Shown here: positions 1 through 6,208 of the stretch, piece by piece
Numbering within the stretch: position 1 is the stretch's first letter
Layout of the letters: every line of letters begins with the position of its first letter
Source of the DNA: Lachnospiraceae bacterium
Lineage (GTDB): Bacteria; Bacillota; Clostridia; Lachnospirales; Lachnospiraceae
Reading direction: 5' to 3'
Assembly (NCBI GenBank): GCA_003535955.1
Contig: DPZM01000012.1
Span: 1 to 8,670, forward strand
DNA: 8,670 bases
Made by a program: the position numbers and the translations under genes
Notes under the pieces: model-generated
The model's database searches: none
What the model saw: the letters and a program-made list of their open reading frames with translations, nothing else
What the model was told of the DNA's origin: nothing

Positions 1-1
1 C

Positions 2-115
2 CTGACGGATGAAGGGTATGAAGAGTATCTCGGTCGGATCGCGGATGAGACTTCATTGATGGATATGAATGATGAGGATGATTTTTGGAATCTTCTATAC
101 GAAGAAATAGCGTAA
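2..115 (+). CDS. C-terminal fragment of an unknown acidic protein (5' end outside window)
   Basis: The frame is open from the window edge to a TAA stop and gives 37 residues, beginning LTDEGYEEYLGRIADE and ending FWNLLYEEIA. It is strongly acidic, with many Asp and Glu and only one Arg. No domain can be recognised from so short a tail. It reads toward the minus-strand Rpn-family gene, so the two are convergent, with the palindrome at 123-170 between them. A shadow frame is possible, but a continuous frame ending just before a REP-like palindrome is typical of a true gene end. Confidence 0.5.
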   Translation: MTDEGYEEYLGRIADETSLMDMNDEDDFWNLLYEEIA

Positions 116-122
116 GAATGCC

Positions 123-170
123 ACAGAGGACGGTTCTCTGTGATCCTGAACACAGAAAACCGTCCCCTGT
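123..170. repeat. REP-like palindrome between convergent genes
   Basis: The arms at 123-142 and 151-170 pair over 20 positions, 18 of them Watson-Crick, around an 8-nt loop (143-150). Both arms contain a GGACGG/CCGTCC core next to CACAG/CTGTG ends. The left arm can also fold alone (ACAGAG with CTCTGT). No T-run follows on either strand, so it is not a textbook intrinsic terminator, though it could protect or end the 3' ends of both convergent transcripts. From memory, GGACGGTTCTCTGTG-type palindromes recur between genes in many Clostridia; that is recalled, not searched. No second copy lies in this window. Confidence 0.7.
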
Positions 171-205
171 AACATTGGAATCATTGCACATGTAAATATG
201 CAAGA

Positions 206-1111
206 TTATTGCTCCTTGAGAATTGCAAGCTCCTTCTTGAGTTGTTCGATGACCTTGGCCTGATCGTCTACTGTCGATGTCAGATTGTTGATAGTGGCAG
301 CTTGATCGTTGATGGTAGCAGCCTGATTGCTTATAGTTGTAGTCTGCTCGGCATTCTCGGCTTCAAGCTCGATGAGGCGCTGACGTCTGTGTTCGTCGGC
401 ATCGATCTCCTCCTGCAGCCTGCGGCATAAGCGCAGGGTACCTTCGTCAAGTTCTTTTTTGAACATCGAACGTGCTGCGGATTGAATATATTTATCGTGT
501 TCAGTCAATGCCTTTACCTCCTCCCAAGTAGTGGATTTAAACAGCTTGGCCCATTTGTCCACACCGTATTTCCTGTCTTCCTCGGTGGCCATGTCTATGT
601 GGTTTAATTCTATCACGGAGAGGTTGAATTTACTAGTGTATTCATGTCCGTCCTTTATATTCTTGAGGCGGTAGGTGGCGTAGAACTCAGGATGATCCGG
701 AAACAATGTGTAATCCAGAAATCCGATCTGGTAAGCGGTTGGGGCCTTGTTGTAATCGTCGCCCTTTTTGAGACGATCCCATTCGCGGCATAGATAAGAG
801 ATAGATCTTTGTATCCAGTTGTAGAGATTCTTGACCTGCATTTCGATGTTCATGATGCTGTTGTCCGAGAATGTAAGGCTAATGTCAAGTATGTATTCCT
901 TGAGGTTGATGTCAACCCCGAGCTGAATGGGATTGAGTATGACAAGATTGGTGATCTCATCCGGGTTCCGATGGAGAAGGGCGGCAACCAGACCCTTGAG
1001 TGCGAAGAGGTCTTCCTGGAGCACGGCGACGAACATATAGTTGTTGGTCATGTTGTACGGGAATTCACCGGTAGCATGCTCGTAGTCCGGTATGTTGTTA
1101 ATGTAATGCAT
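206..1111 (-). CDS. Rpn-family PD-(D/E)XK nuclease / putative transposase (PDDEXK_2) with heptad-repeat tail
   Basis: This 301-residue protein has the Rpn/PDDEXK_2 layout. The N-terminal nuclease fold covers about residues 15-215 and shows the usual NYMFVAVL start. The catalytic motif is Asp76 in ILDISLTF followed by Glu90-x-Gln92 in MNIEMQV (the D...ExQ variant). Residues 244-300 form a coiled coil with Ile/Val/Leu at 260, 267, 274, 281, 288 and 295, an exact 7-residue spacing. Rpn proteins are known as DNA nucleases that promote RecA-independent recombination, and some act in phage defence; the role here is inferred from the family. The start is supported by GAAAGGA (1119-1125, minus strand), 7 nt before the ATG. 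The gene stands alone, divergent from the XRE cluster. No transposase ends or flanking inverted repeats were seen, so the 'transposase' label is weak. Confidence 0.88.
   Translation of the reverse strand: MHYINNIPDYEHATGEFPYNMTNNYMFVAVLQEDLFALKGLVAALLHRNPDEITNLVILNPIQLGVDINLKEYILDISLTFSDNSIMNIEMQVKNLYNWIQRSISYLCREWDRLKKGDDYNKAPTAYQIGFLDYTLFPDHPEFYATYRLKNIKDGHEYTSKFNLSVIELNHIDMATEEDRKYGVDKWAKLFKSTTWEEVKALTEHDKYIQSAARSMFKKELDEGTLRLCRRLQEEIDADEHRRQRLIELEAENAEQTTTISNQAATINDQAATINNLTSTVDDQAKVIEQLKKELAILKEQ
266..349. repeat. Four imperfect 21-bp tandem units encoding the heptads of the Rpn-like coiled coil
   Basis: Units at 266-286, 287-307, 308-328 and 329-349 align without gaps. The middle two are closest (GTTGAT at the start, GCAGC in the middle, TGAT near the end). 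Each encodes one seven-residue turn pair such as TINDQAA. An in-frame 21-bp repeat can gain or lose units by slippage without shifting the frame, so the coiled-coil length may vary between strains. Confidence 0.75.
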
Positions 1112-1256
1112 AAAATGATCCTTTCAATAGTATTTGTTTTGTAATAATGGGAAAAAATGAATTCCGAACCGGCTCTATATGACGACCTTAACGTAATCGG
1201 AATATAACATGGGACACAATATTTGTCAACATGTAACATTTGTTTGGCCGGATGAA

Positions 1257-1272
1257 CCATCCTGTGGGATGG
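1257..1272. promoter_or_regulatory. 16-bp perfect inverted repeat upstream of the XRE cluster (candidate operator)
   Basis: CCATCC (1257-1262) and GGATGG (1267-1272) are perfect complements around TGTG. The site lies 36 bp before the first XRE gene, in the 197-bp divergent spacer shared with the Rpn-family gene. Its length and symmetry suit a Cro/CI-type dimer, which would fit autoregulation. No second copy was found in the window, and no good -10/-35 pair could be fixed around it, so the role is inferred. Confidence 0.35.
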
Positions 1273-1308
1273 GTGATATAAGGTTTAAGGTGATTTTGCA
1301 GGGAAATG

Positions 1309-1890
1309 ATGAAACAAACAGGCATAGGTATAGGCAAAAAGTTAAGAAAGGTCCGTATCTGCTCCGGGATGACCCAGCAGGAGCTCGCCGATAAGCTGGG
1401 GGTCACTAAGGCAATAATCAGTGCTTACGAAAAGAATAAAACCATGCCGAGCTTTATAAGGCTTGTGGAGCTTGCCGAATTATTTGATGTCAGTACTGAT
1501 TATCTCCTGTCCTTCGGAGATGAGCATCTGGATGAGAAGTACGATGTATCTCCGGTAATGACCGTAAGTGCTTCGGGTGATAATGATAAGACCACCAGGC
1601 TCAGCAAGCGTTTTATGGGTATAGGAAATCAGATAAGGGAGCTTCGGGAGGAGCGAGGCCTTTCAAGACAGAAACTGGCGGATGCTTTGTCTCTGTCCGT
1701 GACGAGCATACAGAAATATGAAAATGATATAGCGGCTCCTTCATACGGGACGCTGCTTGATATGGCCAGGTATTTCGATGTTTCGACGGAGAGGCTGTTC
1801 GGGATAGATACCGGAAGGAAACTTGATATAAGCAGTCTGACGGAAGATAAGGCGAAAATGATAAGAAATTTAGTGGGAGATATGAAATGA
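1309..1890 (+). CDS. XRE-family regulator with two tandem helix-turn-helix domains
   Basis: The product, about 193 residues, carries two complete Cro/CI-type HTH_3 domains in one chain (numbered from the upstream ATG at 1306). The first is at residues 10-68 (MTQQELADKLGV, recognition helix TKAIISAYEKN, then DVSTDYLL). The second is at 105-166 (LSRQKLADALSL, SVTSIQKYEND, then DVSTERLFG). A ~35-residue linker joins them, and a short tail LDISSLTEDKAKMIRNLV (173-190) resembles the tail of the next gene. Such proteins bind DNA as dimers; two domains per chain could recognise paired or longer operators. Adjacent ATGs lie at 1306 and 1309; AGGGA at 1300-1304 is better spaced for 1309. The stop overlaps the next start (ATGA), which implies translational coupling. 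Target genes are unknown; autoregulation is likely. Confidence 0.88.
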   Translation: MKQTGIGIGKKLRKVRICSGMTQQELADKLGVTKAIISAYEKNKTMPSFIRLVELAELFDVSTDYLLSFGDEHLDEKYDVSPVMTVSASGDNDKTTRLSKRFMGIGNQIRELREERGLSRQKLADALSLSVTSIQKYENDIAAPSYGTLLDMARYFDVSTERLFGIDTGRKLDISSLTEDKAKMIRNLVGDMK

Positions 1891-2195
1891 GTGCACCGGT
1901 ATATAAAATCGAAGGGGTAGGAAAGAGAATAAAGGAGCTTCGGGAGAAACAGGGATATAAGCAACTGGACCTTGCTGAAAAGACCGGGATAGGAAGATCG
2001 TCGATAAGTGCCTACGAGATAGAGCTTGAGACACCCACTTATGCCAACCTGATCAGTATTGCGCAGGTCCTGAATGCTTCGACGGATTATCTTCTTGGAT
2101 ATGAGTCAGACAGGTATATCGATCTGTCCGGTATTGATGAGGACCGTAAGGAGCATATTAAGGAGTTGTATGAGATGTTTGTGGCGGCGGAGTGA
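1887..2195 (+). CDS. Small XRE-family (Cro/CI-type) regulator
   Basis: This 102-residue protein has one HTH_3 domain at residues 11-70 (KQLDLAEKTGI, recognition helix GRSSISAYEIE, then NASTDYLLG). A short tail, YIDLSGIDEDRKEHIKELYEMF (in part residues 77-98), matches in pattern the tail of the upstream regulator: a small D-S/G turn followed by an amphipathic helix, perhaps for dimerisation. The ATG overlaps the preceding stop by 4 nt, and GGGAG at 1875-1879 sits 7 nt upstream, so the two are surely co-translated. Lack of any enzymatic or peptidase domain argues against a LexA/CI-like self-cleaving repressor. Likely a partner or paralogue of the upstream regulator. Targets are not visible. Confidence 0.87.
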   Translation: MSAPVYKIEGVGKRIKELREKQGYKQLDLAEKTGIGRSSISAYEIELETPTYANLISIAQVLNASTDYLLGYESDRYIDLSGIDEDRKEHIKELYEMFVAAE

Positions 2196-2208
2196 GAATA
2201 AATGGAAA

Positions 2209-2318
2209 GATCCTTCGCTTCGACGCAAAGCTAGTCCCGGAAGGACGCTCAGGATGACAAAAGAGGCTCAGAATAACAAAAGGTGTAGGATTACAGAGCA
2301 TAGTGAGGATGACAATAG
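2209..2318. repeat. Degenerate repeat spacer: GATCCTTCGCTTCG...CTCAGGATGACA element plus decayed ~17-19-bp tandem units
   Basis: The spacer between the second and third XRE genes begins with GATCCTTCGCTTCG (2209-2222) and ends its first part with CTCAGGATGACA (2248-2259). I remember this pair of motifs as a common interspersed hairpin element in Clostridia, here stretched by ~25 nt. The right end is then echoed: AGGATGACA at 2251, AGAATAACA at 2270, AGGATTACA at 2287 and AGGATGACA at 2306 (periods 19, 17, 19). It may be only a decayed repeat or could be a set of protein-binding iterons. Confidence 0.5.
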
Positions 2319-2342
2319 AAACAAGGGAAGAGGAGATAATGT

Positions 2343-2570
2343 ATGGTAGCACAGGATGTAATGATAGATGGATTAAGCGACAGGATCCGTGAACAGAGGA
2401 AGAAAATGGGAATCACCCAGGGTGAGCTCGCTGACAGGATTGGCGGCGGGCTTAAGACAGTCAATGATTATGAACGGGGGGCAAGGCAGCCCTCATACGA
2501 AAAGCTTCTCAGGCTTGCCACGCTGTTTAACGTGTCTACGGATTATCTGTTGGGGGTTAAGAAGTACTAA
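2343..2570 (+). CDS. Minimal XRE-family (Cro/CI-type) regulator
   Basis: This 75-residue protein is little more than one HTH_3 domain (residues 12-71: ITQGELADRIG, recognition helix GLKTVNDYERG, then NVSTDYLLG), ending GVKKY. The start has AGGAG at 2331-2335, 7 nt upstream, so it is translated independently of the other two XRE genes. The shared phrase (D/N)-(V/A)-STDYLLG in all three suggests related origin, though recognition helices differ and so should DNA targets. It lacks the helical tail of its neighbours. Minimal XRE proteins of this kind are typical Cro-like or antitoxin-like repressors; no toxin gene adjoins it. It may share a transcript with the upstream pair across the repeat spacer, or have its own promoter there. 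Confidence 0.87.
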   Translation: MVAQDVMIDGLSDRIREQRKKMGITQGELADRIGGGLKTVNDYERGARQPSYEKLLRLATLFNVSTDYLLGVKKY

Positions 2571-2623
2571 GAACAGGAAAGAATTTCGTACTTTAAATCA
2601 GAGGTGAACATTTGGTAAATATG

Positions 2624-2645
2624 TGCAAACCTTATTGCGTTTGCA
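2624..2645. repeat. TGCAAAC-N8-GTTTGCA inverted repeat (candidate operator)
   Basis: Seven-base arms at 2624-2630 and 2639-2645 are perfect complements around an 8-nt spacer. The site lies 54 bp downstream of the last XRE gene and about 40 bp upstream of the consensus promoter. The following T-rich stretch starts too far away (about 2663) for a normal intrinsic terminator. An operator for one of the XRE proteins is possible but unproven. Confidence 0.3.
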
Positions 2646-2683
2646 GGATATGAAAATTGCTGATTTTTGTTTGTTTTTCAGGA

Positions 2684-2712
2684 TTGACACGACTGATACT
2701 TAAGGATATAAT
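2684..2712 (+). promoter_or_regulatory. Perfect consensus SigA-type promoter
   Basis: TTGACA (2684-2689) and TATAAT (2707-2712) are both exact consensus with the optimal 17-bp spacer. Transcription should begin near 2716-2723. The first thing transcribed is the 11-bp hairpin at 2730-2771, and the next intact gene on this strand is the 7TM receptor gene at 3102, about 380 nt away. The promoter therefore makes either a short structured RNA or a long leader for the signalling operon. Confidence 0.85.
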
Positions 2713-2729
2713 CCCATCTTTGACAGTCT

Positions 2730-2771
2730 AAATGCGAGGAAAGCCAGTAAACAAGAGCTATCCTCGCATTT
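2730..2771 (+). other. 11-bp hairpin right after the consensus promoter (leader structure or small RNA end)
   Basis: AAATGCGAGGA (2730-2740) pairs perfectly with TCCTCGCATTT (2761-2771) around a 20-nt loop. Little U-tract is left after the stem (TATAATG follows), so termination would be weak or partial. With the promoter just upstream, a transcript of about 50-60 nt is possible. No riboswitch class was recognised. Confidence 0.5.
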
Positions 2772-2843
2772 TATAATGAGTAAAAGTGTAGCTATATCTA
2801 ACTATTTTTTGGGGGATTATGGAATGGTCCATATAAATTTGAC

Positions 2844-2872
2844 AAAATAAAAAGACTGGGGATCCAGTCTTT
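2844..2872 (-). terminator. Terminator-like hairpin facing the minus strand
   Basis: AAAGACTGG (2851-2859) pairs perfectly with CCAGTCTTT (2864-2872) around GGAT. Read on the minus strand the stem is followed by TTTTTATTTT, a good U-tract; on the plus strand only TTT then ACA follows. The best reading is a terminator for minus-strand transcription, or a weak bidirectional one. No minus-strand gene lies to its right in the window. Confidence 0.5.
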
Positions 2873-2930
2873 ACAAAGGTTTGAGGGTTGTTTATGATTA
2901 AGTTGTTTGAGGTTGGACTGTCAAACTTCC

Positions 2931-3077
2931 GAATATGTACAGTAATTATGTTGGAAAAGAAGTGGTCATGGATGATCTGTTTGAGAAGGTGTAGGAGAGT
3001 ACATGGAAGAGAAAAGTTTAGACCTTTGACGGTAGACGAAAATATGGTCAGATGGCAAAATGAACGTGTGTGTTTAT
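2931..3077 (+). repeat. Left direct repeat (copy A), containing the 43-bp core at 3001-3043
   Basis: This matches 8353-8501. The first 70 bp are 67/70 identical and the next 43 bp (core) 37/43, at a constant offset of 5422 bp; beyond that similarity fades, with a 2-nt length difference, up to GTTTAT. The core begins ACATGGAAGAGAAAAGTTTA. Together the two copies bracket the signalling operon and the intact ATPase. Confidence 0.85.
2932..2994 (+). pseudogene. 20-codon remnant of the C-terminus of a second ATPase/nuclease gene
   Basis: The frame reads NMYSNYVGKEVVMDDLFEKV then TAG, the same as the last 20 residues of the intact ATPase ending at 8416. At DNA level 2931-3000 and 8353-8422 agree at 67 of 70 positions, and the one change inside the coding part is silent (GTT/GTC). 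The sequence before 2931 shows no further similarity, so only the extreme 3' end survives. It marks a former second copy, or the left end of a duplicated or inserted block. Confidence 0.85.
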
Positions 3078-3101
3078 CTTCGGAAGTGTTAGATATTAGG
3101 C

Positions 3102-4895
3102 GTGGAACGGCTTAAGTTTGCAAACAAAAGAATAATGCTGGTATTTGGATTGCTGTTCATCACAGGCATCATCGGCTGTATGGTGCCTGTTTCTGTTGCA
3201 AAGATCCATCATATACCGGCTTATGCCTATATTACAATGATATTGATATGGGCGGTGAGCGTGCGGCGCAGGATAGTTGATGGCAGGATCAGGACCCGCA
3301 TTCTCATTGCCTGCGCTTTCATGCTGCTTCTTTTCATCCTGCGCATGTGCAAATATTCCTATTTCCCGGATGATATATATGTCAATGAATATGTCTGGTA
3401 CGCGTACACCATACCGTTGACGGCTATACCTGTATGTTTTTTCATGGCAGCCATAAACGTTGAGCCTGTCAAAAATATGAGACTTGTTGCGGCGACTGAA
3501 AAAGCGCTGATCGTACTTAACGTGATCGTAGCTGTTGTGGTAATGACTAACGACTACCACTCCTTTGTATACAATATAACCGTGCGCCCTGAAAAGGAGT
3601 ACACCCATGAATGGTGTTATTGGGTGATACTCGGGATAAGGATCCTGCTCAGCATAGGAGTTCTGTATGTTCTTATGAAGAAATGCTCCCTGTCCGCGGC
3701 GAAAAAGAAATGGTACATACCAGCGATAAGCATAGCGGTAAGCTGCATCCTGCTGACCTGGTATCTGATATACGGCGGTGCGCCGAAGATTATGGGATAC
3801 AAACTTTTTCAGATACATGAGGCGGTCTGCATACCATTTATCATAGCCTTTGAAAGCATCATCCAGATCGGGCTGATCCCGGCTAATTCGGGGTACCGAC
3901 GCATCTTCGATCATTCCGGTATAAACGCCTGTATATATAATGACCGTGACCATCCTGTGATCGTGGCGGGGGACAGCGGTGAATCGCCGGCGGGCACAAC
4001 AAGAGCCGGTATAGAAGAGCCGCATTACACTGGGAAAAATGTTGATCCGGGGCTGTCTGCGACCGTATCAGGTGATAGCACTGAACCGATGCATGACAGT
4101 GATCAACGCATATGCAGAGCGCCGATATCGGGCGGGTATATCACATGGGTCGATGACCTGTCGCCTGTTAACCGCTTAAACCGTGAGATAGCAGAAGTTA
4201 CAGAGGAACTGGCGGACGAGAATGAACTGATCCGCAGGGAAAATGAGGTCAGGGCGGAGCGTATCTCATATGAAGAGAGGAACAGGCTCTACAACAGTAT
4301 AGCCTCTGCGGTAAGGACCAGAGCTGTCAGGGCGTATGATTTGCTTGAAGAAGCATCAGGTACAGATGCTGTCACAGAGGAGGATCAGGAAAACATCATA
4401 TACGCTTCCGTTCTAAGCGCATATATCAAGAGAATGGGGAATCTGATCCTGTTATCGGACAGGTCAGACACGCTGTCTTCTGCGGAACTTGGCGCATCGA
4501 TCCGTGAATCCTTAGACTATCTTAAGTTAAATGGCTGCAGATGCTTTATATATGAGAACTGCAGGTGCAGGTTGAGTGCGCAGTCGGTGCTTCTGGCGTA
4601 CGAACTGTTCGAGGACGCGGTTGAGGATGTATGGTCGAGACTTCATGCTGTTTCGGTAAGTCTGGAGCAGGAAGATGATTTTGTGATGTCTATAACCATG
4701 GATGCGGCTGCGGAAGCCATATCATCCACGTGGAAGGACAAAGAACTTCAGGCCGCGGGATGCAGCCTTTCGGTTAAGTTCGAGGACGATACATATTTTA
4801 TCAGGATGGAGATTTGTCCGATCACACAAGATGCCTCCGAGGATCTTCAGGATGATAAGAGTGCTTTTCAGAATGGCAGGGAGGATCAGGCATGA
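3102..4895 (+). CDS. 7TM receptor with PAS-like and degenerate histidine-kinase module (pseudokinase)
   Basis: This 597-residue membrane protein starts with seven or eight hydrophobic spans (about 11-33, 38-54, 67-83, 97-120, 134-150, 172-191, 204-225, 241-259), like the 7TM sensors fused to kinases in Clostridia. A PAS-like segment follows (about 265-355, ending GGYITWVDDLSPV), then a signalling coiled coil (356-415). At the place of the phosphorylation helix it reads EERNRLYNSIASAV, with no His. The C-terminal part keeps only traces of an HATPase fold: the N-box position reads YELFEDAVEDV, no G-box glycines are seen, and the last strands (AAGCSLSVKFEDD) resemble the end of the next gene's kinase. 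It should therefore sense but not phosphorylate, acting through the adjacent active kinase. The start is GTG with a poor ribosome site (AGG at 3098-3100); ATG 3135 would cut into the first span. The stop overlaps the next start by 4 nt. Confidence 0.85.
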   Translation: MERLKFANKRIMLVFGLLFITGIIGCMVPVSVAKIHHIPAYAYITMILIWAVSVRRRIVDGRIRTRILIACAFMLLLFILRMCKYSYFPDDIYVNEYVWYAYTIPLTAIPVCFFMAAINVEPVKNMRLVAATEKALIVLNVIVAVVVMTNDYHSFVYNITVRPEKEYTHEWCYWVILGIRILLSIGVLYVLMKKCSLSAAKKKWYIPAISIAVSCILLTWYLIYGGAPKIMGYKLFQIHEAVCIPFIIAFESIIQIGLIPANSGYRRIFDHSGINACIYNDRDHPVIVAGDSGESPAGTTRAGIEEPHYTGKNVDPGLSATVSGDSTEPMHDSDQRICRAPISGGYITWVDDLSPVNRLNREIAEVTEELADENELIRRENEVRAERISYEERNRLYNSIASAVRTRAVRAYDLLEEASGTDAVTEEDQENIIYASVLSAYIKRMGNLILLSDRSDTLSSAELGASIRESLDYLKLNGCRCFIYENCRCRLSAQSVLLAYELFEDAVEDVWSRLHAVSVSLEQEDDFVMSITMDAAAEAISSTWKDKELQAAGCSLSVKFEDDTYFIRMEICPITQDASEDLQDDKSAFQNGREDQA

Positions 4896-6208
4896 CATAT
4901 ACCCTACTTCCTGAACTTTATAGAGGATACCTGCTGGTCTATGCAACACTGATCGTTATCATGTTCATTTACGGCATCGTTAGAATGATCGATTCGGGCA
5001 GAAGAAATATGCATCTCGTATGTTCCTGCGTTATGGCTGTGACAGCTTTTACTCTGTATCAGGGTATGGTCATGTATCAACAGGAGGACATCGCTTCATA
5101 TGACATTCCCGTATGGATCCTGGTAGCCGCTCTCACGATCCTACTCATATACGCAGTATATATGCACTACAGCATTAGTATCTGGCAGAAGACTAATATC
5201 ACGGGTATGTCTGTAAAAGAAGCGTTCGACAGGCTTCCGTCAGGGCTTGCCTATTATACGGAGAGCGGCGTTCCCATCATGGTAAATGAAGCTATGCAGG
5301 AGCTGTCGCGGAGCATTTTCGGCGAGCCTGTAATGGATACGGGGTCGTTCTGGGAGAAAGTCAAAAAGTATGAGTGCGGGGACGCTGCGACAGGCGATTA
5401 TGATACTGTGACGGATGATGAAAATGCAGCGGATGGCAGAGACATTTCGATTGACGACGACATTGCGATCATAACAGCCGGCGATAATAAGATATACAGC
5501 ATCAGACGCAGATGTATCCGGATAAGCGGCGTGGACGTATATGAACTGATCGCATCTGATATAAGCGTGGAATACGAACTGACCCGGGAACTCGAGGGTA
5601 AGCGTGACAAGGCGCGGGTGTTAAACAGCCGTCTTAAGACGCTTATGAAAACAGTGGACTACGTGTCCATGAACAGAGAGCTGCTTAAGTTAAAAACCGC
5701 TCTTCACGACAATATAGGCCAGAGCATTTTAATAGCCAGACGATATCTGAGTGCGCCTGAGAGTGTGGACAGGAAAGGTATGCTGGAGTTCTGGCAGGAT
5801 AACGTGAAGCATCTTATAAGCGATGAACCCGAAGAATGGGAGCTGCCTTACTACGTTATTTCCAGGGAAGCTGATATGCTGGGCATCAAGCTTGATATCA
5901 TCGGAGAACTTCCGAAGGATAAGGAACTTATTGCCGTGGTTGATGTAGCTGTTTCAACCGTGGTCAGCAATACCCTCAAGCATACCAACGGGACTAAGGT
6001 GACTATAGCTGTGTCGGAGACTGCGGATGATTACTGCATGAACCTCAGCAATAACGGCGAAGCTCTGCATGAACAGACAGAACTTCAGGGCGGTCTTGAG
6101 AATCTGCGGGGTGAGATAGAAGATGCGGGAGGCAGGATGGAGATTTTATATTCTCCCGATTACATGCTTAAGATAACGCTTCCGAAGGGAGGGAGACGTG
6201 ATGTATAA
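4892..6208 (+). CDS. Membrane sensor histidine kinase (HisKA_3/HATPase_c type)
   Basis: This 438-residue kinase has three membrane spans (about 13-32, 41-62, 72-92), a PAS-like region (103-225) containing an acidic insert (about 161-192), and a coiled coil leading to the phosphorylation helix LKTALHDNIGQSIL, with His272-Asp273 as in NarX/DesK-type kinases. The ATP-binding domain shows an N-box VVSNTLKHT (Asn360, His364), a degenerate D-box LSNNGEAL (388-389 NG) and a G-box LQGGLENLRGEIEDAGG (399-414). The usual N-box Glu, four residues before Asn360, is Thr356, so catalysis may differ. The likely phosphate acceptor is Asp55 of the next gene's product. AGGGAGG at 4878-4884 is 7 nt before the ATG, which overlaps the receptor gene's stop; the end overlaps the regulator gene. 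Expected to pair with the upstream receptor. Confidence 0.9.
   Translation: MTYTLLPELYRGYLLVYATLIVIMFIYGIVRMIDSGRRNMHLVCSCVMAVTAFTLYQGMVMYQQEDIASYDIPVWILVAALTILLIYAVYMHYSISIWQKTNITGMSVKEAFDRLPSGLAYYTESGVPIMVNEAMQELSRSIFGEPVMDTGSFWEKVKKYECGDAATGDYDTVTDDENAADGRDISIDDDIAIITAGDNKIYSIRRRCIRISGVDVYELIASDISVEYELTRELEGKRDKARVLNSRLKTLMKTVDYVSMNRELLKLKTALHDNIGQSILIARRYLSAPESVDRKGMLEFWQDNVKHLISDEPEEWELPYYVISREADMLGIKLDIIGELPKDKELIAVVDVAVSTVVSNTLKHTNGTKVTIAVSETADDYCMNLSNNGEALHEQTELQGGLENLRGEIEDAGGRMEILYSPDYMLKITLPKGGRRDV

Larger units (their letters stand above)
2571..3101. other. 531-bp gap without an intact gene
   Basis: The gap is structured rather than empty. In order it holds: a TGCAAAC/GTTTGCA inverted repeat (2624-2645); a consensus promoter (2684-2712); an 11-bp hairpin (2730-2771); a small hairpin TATGGA/TCCATA (2818-2833); a terminator-like hairpin whose T-run lies on the minus strand (2844-2872); a 20-codon remnant of the ATPase 3' end (2932-2994); and the left copy of the direct repeat (to 3077). 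The only open frame, 2888-3115, lacks a ribosome site and reads the ATPase remnant in the wrong frame. Confidence 0.7.

Noticed and set aside
206..1111. Insertion sequence around the Rpn-family gene
   Set aside because: No terminal inverted repeats or target-site duplication seen on either side; the palindrome at 123-170 has no partner on the far side.
809..1144. 111-codon plus-strand frame opposite the Rpn-family gene
   Set aside because: Shadow of the Rpn-family coding strand, which has the catalytic motifs and a good ribosome site.
2074..2349. 91-codon open frame across the repeat spacer
   Set aside because: It starts inside the second XRE gene in another frame and runs through decayed repeats; no ribosome site or domain.
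2730..2872. Known riboswitch or tRNA
   Set aside because: No cloverleaf and no conserved riboswitch core recognised; only simple hairpins.
2888..3115. Open frame of 75 codons in the gap (and its look-alike at 8370-8567)
   Set aside because: Both read the duplicated ATPase 3' end and repeat in a +1 frame. The shared peptide is explained by the shared DNA, and neither has a ribosome site; copy C stops early in the same frame.
3096..4025. 309-residue open frame antisense to the receptor gene
   Set aside because: It mirrors the codon structure of the receptor gene, has a His/Arg/Tyr-rich sequence with no domain, and no ribosome site. The plus-strand frame has clear membrane spans and operon overlaps.
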